Assembly (NCBI GenBank): GCA_900543515.1
Contig: UQRW01000042.1
Span: 1-16,854 of the forward strand
Origin: an uncultured Collinsella sp.
GTDB taxonomy: Bacteria > Actinomycetota > Coriobacteriia > Coriobacteriales > Coriobacteriaceae
Direction: 5' to 3'
Length of the DNA: 16,854 bases
Positions 13,287 to 16,854 of this stretch are shown piece by piece. A model generated the notes under the pieces. The model was not told the DNA's origin. It did no database searches and worked only from the letters and a program-made list of their open reading frames with translations. The position numbers were made by a program, and so were the translations under genes. The number at the start of each line of letters is the position of its first letter. Positions within the stretch are counted from its first letter, which is position 1.

Positions 13287-13838
13287 CTAGAACTTGACGG
13301 TCGGGGCCTGGCGGGCTGCTTCGGCGGCCTCGAAGCCCTGGCGCTCCTTAAACTGAAAGATGCCGGCAAAGATGACAGCCGGGAACGTCTGAATGGCGTT
13401 GTTGTAGCTGAGCACGCAATCGTTGTAGCTCTGGCGTGCATAGCTAATCTTGTTCTCGGTATCCTCGAGCGATGCCTGCAGCTGCGTAAAGTTGGTGTTT
13501 GCCTTAAGATCGGGATAGGCCTCGGCCACGGCGAAGAGCTGACGCAGCGCACCGGTCAGCACGTTGTCGGCTTCCATCTTGGCCTCGGGCGTGGTGGCCT
13601 TGACGGCGGTGTTACGCGCGCTGATCACGGCGGAGAGCGTCTCCTGCTCGTGCTTGGCGTAGCCCTTGACGGTCTCGACCAGGTTGGGGATCAGGTCGTT
13701 GCGGCGCTGCAACTGCGTATCGATGTTCTGCCAGGCGTTATCGATGCGGTTACGCTTGGTGACCATGTTGTTGTAGATGCCGGCGATGGCGCAGACAATC
13801 ACAATGACAACAACGATGCCGATGATGACGGTAATCAT
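13287..13838 (-). CDS. lemA: LemA-family membrane protein
   Basis: This 183-residue protein has the standard LemA build: one N-terminal hydrophobic helix (3-22) followed by a long alpha-helical domain. The family signature, NRIDNAWQNIDTQLQRRNDL (30-49) then IPNLVETVKGYAKHEQETL (50-68), is well conserved, as is the end motif with FPAVIFAGIFQF. The ATG at 13838 follows an ACGGAG site 7 bases upstream. In many genomes lemA is next to a TPM-domain or M48 peptidase gene; here it stands alone between two terminators and a divergent TetR regulator. Its biochemical role is not established in bacteria; a link to envelope stress or two-component signalling has been proposed for some species. The family call is firm. 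Confidence 0.94.
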   Translation of the reverse strand: MITVIIGIVVVIVIVCAIAGIYNNMVTKRNRIDNAWQNIDTQLQRRNDLIPNLVETVKGYAKHEQETLSAVISARNTAVKATTPEAKMEADNVLTGALRQLFAVAEAYPDLKANTNFTQLQASLEDTENKISYARQSYNDCVLSYNNAIQTFPAVIFAGIFQFKERQGFEAAEAARQAPTVKF

Positions 13839-13899
13839 GATGTCTCCGTTTCGAATGGCCGCGGCGGCATGCGCCAGCTGCCGTTGGTATAACGCTACT

Positions 13900-13928
13900 A
13901 GTATACCCGCAACGTTTTACCGTGCCGA
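13900..13928 (-). promoter_or_regulatory. Candidate lemA promoter
   Basis: On the minus strand TCGGCA (13928-13923) and TATACT (13905-13900) are spaced by 17 bases. The -10 is strong and the -35 moderate (4 of 6). The transcript would have a leader of about 55 bases. Confidence 0.45.
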
Positions 13929-14049
13929 ACTTTCCGGTAAGCGTTGTGTTTTCGGCGGGGTTGGCACCGGGACAAAGCACGCGAGGTACAGGTGTAAGAT
14001 ATGCGACAGATTGACGAGTGTTGTCTTTGCCCCGAGGATGGCGATACCA

Positions 14050-14634
14050 GTGGACCTTCGCATTAAGAAAACCTACCGCGCCCTGTTCGATGCCTTCACC
14101 GAGCTTCTCGAGGAGCATTGTTTTGAGGACCTGACGGTTGCCATGCTGTGCGACCGCGCCATGATTCGCCGCACGACGTTCTACAAGCACTTTCGCGACA
14201 AGAACGATTACTTTGCCTTTTATATCGATGAACTCATGTCGGGCTTGCCGCAAAAACAGCCCGATGAGGCCGGCGCAGTGTCTGCCGAGGACGTGCGCGC
14301 GCTTCGGCACGCGATTTTGGACGATGCCATGGATTTAATTCTGGCGCACGAGCAGCTCATGGATAACATTTTGGCAAGCAGCATGTCGGGCATGTTGACC
14401 AACGTTATTTGCGACCGTATTGCCCGCTCCATCCGCGAGCGTGTGATGAACGTGCTTGCCGAGGATGCCCTGGCCCCCGTGTCACTCGAGACGACGTCTG
14501 AGTTTGTCGCCGGCGGTATTATTCGACTTTTCACGATATGGTGGGAATCGGGCCACGATCTTGAGCGTCGACCTGAGATAGCCGACGTGGTCGATGCACT
14601 GTTTGAGCGGACCATGACACCGGTGAATCACTAA
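14050..14634 (+). CDS. TetR/AcrR-family transcriptional regulator
   Basis: This protein of about 194 residues has an N-terminal TetR helix-turn-helix, seen in RIKKTYRALFDAFTELL (4-20), FEDLTVAMLCDRAMIRRTTF (25-44) and YKHFRDKNDYFAFY (45-58). The C-terminal all-helical ligand and dimer domain (about 65-194) resembles the TetR_C_8-like regulators common in Firmicutes and Coriobacteriia. GTG at 14050 was chosen because AGGATGG lies upstream at a workable distance and the product begins like many relatives (M-DLRIKKTYRAL); the in-frame ATG at 14038 has GAGG directly against it, which is too close. It is divergent from lemA, with about 210 bp between, and ends 2 bases before a tRNA gene on the other strand. 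Its target is unknown; lemA or itself is the simplest guess. Confidence 0.88.
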   Translation: MDLRIKKTYRALFDAFTELLEEHCFEDLTVAMLCDRAMIRRTTFYKHFRDKNDYFAFYIDELMSGLPQKQPDEAGAVSAEDVRALRHAILDDAMDLILAHEQLMDNILASSMSGMLTNVICDRIARSIRERVMNVLAEDALAPVSLETTSEFVAGGIIRLFTIWWESGHDLERRPEIADVVDALFERTMTPVNH

Positions 14635-14636
14635 AG

Positions 14637-14726
14637 TGGCGGAGAGAGGGGGATTCGAACCCCCGGAACGCTCTCGCGCTCAACGGTTTTCAAGACCGCC
14701 GCATTCAACCGCTCTGCCATCTCTCC
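14637..14726 (-). tRNA. tRNA-Ser (anticodon UGA)
   Basis: The minus strand folds as a class II tRNA of 90 bases including an encoded CCA. Acceptor arms GGAGAGA and TCTCTCC pair, with G as the discriminator base, as serine tRNAs require. The anticodon loop CTTGAAA carries TGA (plus-strand TCA at 14690-14692), reading UCA and other UCN codons. The long variable arm (GAGCGCGAGAGCGTTC region) and T-loop GGTTCGAATCC are clear. No integrase or attachment duplication is seen beside it. Confidence 0.97.
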
Positions 14727-14777
14727 GTGAGTCGTAATGATAGCATCGTTTTGAATTTGCAACAGGGAAGGCGAACG

Positions 14778-16559
14778 ATGACGATCACCGAAATCGACGA
14801 GAAGTTCATGCGCGAGGCGCTGGCGGAGGCGCGAGCCGCCGCGGCGGTGGGCGAGGTGCCCATCGGAGCCGTAGTGGTGCGCGACGGTGAGATCGCCGCG
14901 AGGGCGCACAATCGGCGCGAACTCGACCAGGACCCTTCGGCTCATGCCGAGTTTGCGGCCGTGTGCGCCGCTGCCCAGGCGCTCGGTCGCTGGCGCCTTT
15001 CCGACTGTACGGTCTATGTGACGTTGGAACCCTGCTGCATGTGCGCAGGCCTTATGGTTAACGCGCGCGTGGGGCGCTGCGTGTATGGCGCGAGCGACGC
15101 CAAGGCGGGCGCGTTGGGATCCCTATACGATTTGAATGCCGACTCGCGCCTGAATCATCGGTTTAACGTGACGGCTGGGGCCTTGGCGGATGAATGCCGT
15201 GAGCTGCTGAGTAGCTATTTTGACGGTCTGCGCGGAGCGGGCGGCGCTGATTGCGGCTGTGGGGCCGATCTTGAAGCACACGCCGCTCACGCCGCAGCGC
15301 TCGCGGGTGCCGAAGAGGATGCTGGCGCGGCGGTTGATTTTGGCCCCGTGCAGCGCCGGCCCCGCCGTGTGCTGTTGGCGATCGACTCCTTTAAGGGCAG
15401 CGTTTCGAGTGCGCAGGCGGAGGCGGCGGTTGCCGAAGGCGTGCGCCGCGTTTGGCCCGATGCCGAGGTGTGCACATTGCCGCTGGCGGATGGCGGTGAG
15501 GGGACGCTCGATGCCGTTGCCGCGTGCGGCGGTGAGATTGTGACCTGCGAGGTGGCAGGTCCCTTGGGCGACCGCGTGTCTGCCCGGATGCTGGTTGATG
15601 TCGAGCGCGAGTCCTCGGTCATCGAGATGGCCGAGGCGGCCGGCATTGGGTATTCGCCTTGCACGGAGTCGTCGGCGCTGGCTGCTACAACCTATGGCGT
15701 GGGCGAGCTCATGCTTCGCGCGGTTCGCATGGGCGCAAAGACTATCTATATTGGCTTGGGCGGCAGTGCCACCAACGACGGTGGCGCCGGCATGCTGCAG
15801 GCGCTGGGCGCGCGTGTGGTCGATGATCAGGGCTGCGATGTCGCCCCCGGTCTTGCCGGACTTGAGCGGGCGGCGAGCGTTGATTTGGCGCCAGCGCTTC
15901 GGGCTTTGGATGGCACTCGTATTGTTGTGCTTTCGGATGTCGATAATCCGCTCGTAGGGCGTCGCGGCGCGCTTGCGGTGTTCGGCGGACAGAAGGGTCT
16001 GCCGGCGGGCGACATCGAGACGCTGCGCAGGTGCGACAGCTGGATGGTCGGCTACGGTCGCTTGCTCGACGCCGCGATTGCCGGAGCTCGAGCCCAGGGG
16101 TTGTTGCGCACACCCGAGGGCGCGCGGACATTTGGCTCGGTGCTCGGCGTGCCCGGCGCGGGCGCTGCCGGTGGCTTGGGCGCGGCGTTGCTGGCGCTCG
16201 GCGCGGAGCTACGCTCGGGTGTGGAGACGGTGCTCGATCTCGTGGGGTTTGACGAGCGTGTACGCGATGTCGACCTGGTCATAACGGGCGAGGGCAATAT
16301 GGATGAGCAGTCCGCCGCCGGTAAGGCACCGGTGGGCGTGGCCCGCCGCGCGAAGCGATATGGCAAGCCGGTGGTCGCCGTCGTGGGCGGTCGTGCCGAC
16401 AACCTGGATGCGGTGTACGAGCAGGGCATCGACTTGGTGCTTCCGATCTGCCGCAAGCCCATGCCCCTCGACCAGGCGCTCAACCCTCAGGAAGCCACAA
16501 CCAACCTCATCTGCGCCGGCGAAGCAGCCGCCCAATCCTACGACCTCGCTCGCCTCTAG
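14778..16559 (+). CDS. tadA: Fusion of tRNA adenosine deaminase (TadA) and glycerate kinase
   Basis: One uninterrupted frame of 593 residues joins two enzymes. Residues 1-150 are TadA, which converts A34 of tRNA-Arg(ACG) to inosine: zinc His in SAHAEF (H56) with catalytic E58, and PCCMCAG with C86 and C89. A linker of about 45 residues (150-195), rich in Ala, Gly, Asp and Glu, follows. Residues 197-593 are a glycerate kinase of the GlxK/GarK family, which phosphorylates D-glycerate with ATP to 2-phosphoglycerate: VLLAIDSFKGSVSS, LPLADGGEGTLDA, YIGLGGSATNDGGAGM, VLSDVDNPLVG and ITGEGNMDEQS are all intact. The ATG at 14778 has GGAAGG 7 bases upstream. The two activities belong to unrelated pathways, tRNA editing and glycerate use. 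Both domains look complete and active. No clear terminator follows. Confidence 0.93.
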   Translation: MTITEIDEKFMREALAEARAAAAVGEVPIGAVVVRDGEIAARAHNRRELDQDPSAHAEFAAVCAAAQALGRWRLSDCTVYVTLEPCCMCAGLMVNARVGRCVYGASDAKAGALGSLYDLNADSRLNHRFNVTAGALADECRELLSSYFDGLRGAGGADCGCGADLEAHAAHAAALAGAEEDAGAAVDFGPVQRRPRRVLLAIDSFKGSVSSAQAEAAVAEGVRRVWPDAEVCTLPLADGGEGTLDAVAACGGEIVTCEVAGPLGDRVSARMLVDVERESSVIEMAEAAGIGYSPCTESSALAATTYGVGELMLRAVRMGAKTIYIGLGGSATNDGGAGMLQALGARVVDDQGCDVAPGLAGLERAASVDLAPALRALDGTRIVVLSDVDNPLVGRRGALAVFGGQKGLPAGDIETLRRCDSWMVGYGRLLDAAIAGARAQGLLRTPEGARTFGSVLGVPGAGAAGGLGAALLALGAELRSGVETVLDLVGFDERVRDVDLVITGEGNMDEQSAAGKAPVGVARRAKRYGKPVVAVVGGRADNLDAVYEQGIDLVLPICRKPMPLDQALNPQEATTNLICAGEAAAQSYDLARL

Positions 16560-16854
16560 AACTTATTTCCCCGGGAGTCCGGTTTGGCCGAGTAGTCAAA
16601 ATAGCCCCACCCCAAATTAGCTACTTTGTGGGTTGTGGGGGATAAAGATTGCCGGTCGAGTTGTCCTACTGGGGTATGTCGATGGCGCGAATGGTTCGAT
16701 TTTGAGCCTGAGTGGCAACCCGAGGCGAAATTTCAGGTCACCCAAATTGCTACAATTTTAAGCATATAGCGATGTCCTGCCTTGCGTTTCTGCGCGGGGG
16801 GTGTTCCTATAGTTTTGTCAACTGAGCAATGCTGTTTTCGAGATTGAATCGCGA
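16560..16854. other. Gene-free right end of the window
   Basis: No coding frame is supported in these 295 bp on either strand. CCCCAC (16605-16610) and GTGGGG (16635-16640) can form an imperfect hairpin that may weakly end the tadA-glycerate kinase gene. The stretch after 16740 is AT-rich, with TACAAT at 16751-16756, and could be the promoter of a gene beyond the window, but no good -35 is found. Confidence 0.5.
16608..16758 (+). repeat. Pair of similar short direct repeats in the right-end intergenic region
   Basis: CACCCCAAATTAGCTACTTT (16608-16627) resembles CACCCAAATTGCTACAATTT (16739-16758), sharing the core CACCC(C)AAATT(A)GCTAC, 131 bases apart. They may be edges of one dispersed element or two binding sites; chance is not excluded. 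Confidence 0.3.

Noticed and set aside
12861..13290. Possible small genes between ilvE and lemA
   Set aside because: The frames cross two terminator hairpins and the terminal repeats, lack ribosome sites and show no protein-like composition.
14637..14726. tRNA-Ser as an integration site for a mobile island
   Set aside because: No integrase gene and no duplicate of the tRNA 3' end were seen; neighbours on both sides look like normal chromosome.
1..16854. CRISPR array, toxin-antitoxin pair or phage-defence cluster
   Set aside because: No regularly spaced repeats and no nuclease, toxin or defence domains were recognised in any gene.

Overview
The window reads as chromosomal DNA of a Gram-positive, GC-rich (roughly 60% by eye) anaerobe. 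Codon use, AAGGAG-type ribosome sites and the gene set suggest a Coriobacteriia member close to Collinsella. That assignment is inference from sequence style and memory; no database was searched. About 90% of the window is ordinary chromosome. No CRISPR array, prophage, integrase or complete insertion sequence is visible.

Layout. (1) 1-2011: an FCD-type GntR repressor (minus) is divergent from a YeiH-family membrane transporter (plus). (2) 2012-4149: a structured intergenic region leads into a regulator built like an NtrC activator but with broken ATPase motifs, then a one-helix membrane protein of unknown role. (3) 4150-5422: a perfectly paired 21-bp inverted repeat separates that protein from a convergent nitroreductase; next is a 96-residue orphan protein with a strong terminator. 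(4) 5466-9774: a MarR-ABC-ABC operon. Its promoter overlaps repeats that probably bind the MarR protein, and the two ABC proteins form a heterodimeric exporter with one consensus and one degenerate ATP site. (5) 9775-11527: serine acetyltransferase (minus), then a DedA membrane protein (plus). (6) 11572-12907: branched-chain aminotransferase preceded by a possible leaderless leader peptide. (7) 12908-13286: a gene-free stretch holding a 203-bp element with 21-bp terminal inverted repeats. (8) 13212-14726: lemA (minus), a TetR regulator (plus) and tRNA-Ser(UGA) (minus). (9) 14778-16559: one continuous reading frame joining the tRNA adenosine deaminase TadA to a glycerate kinase. (10) 16560-16854: no gene seen; a short direct repeat.

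How the genes work together. The clearest functional unit is the MarR-controlled exporter, probably a drug or toxic-compound efflux system. CysE (cysteine) and IlvE (branched-chain amino acids) are housekeeping biosynthesis. Most other genes are single units bounded by terminators.

Most worth following up: the TadA-glycerate kinase fusion, the ATPase-dead NtrC-like regulator with its structured leader, the 203-bp MITE-like element, short GGGAC-containing motifs sitting just after three different stop codons, and the ilvE leader ORF.
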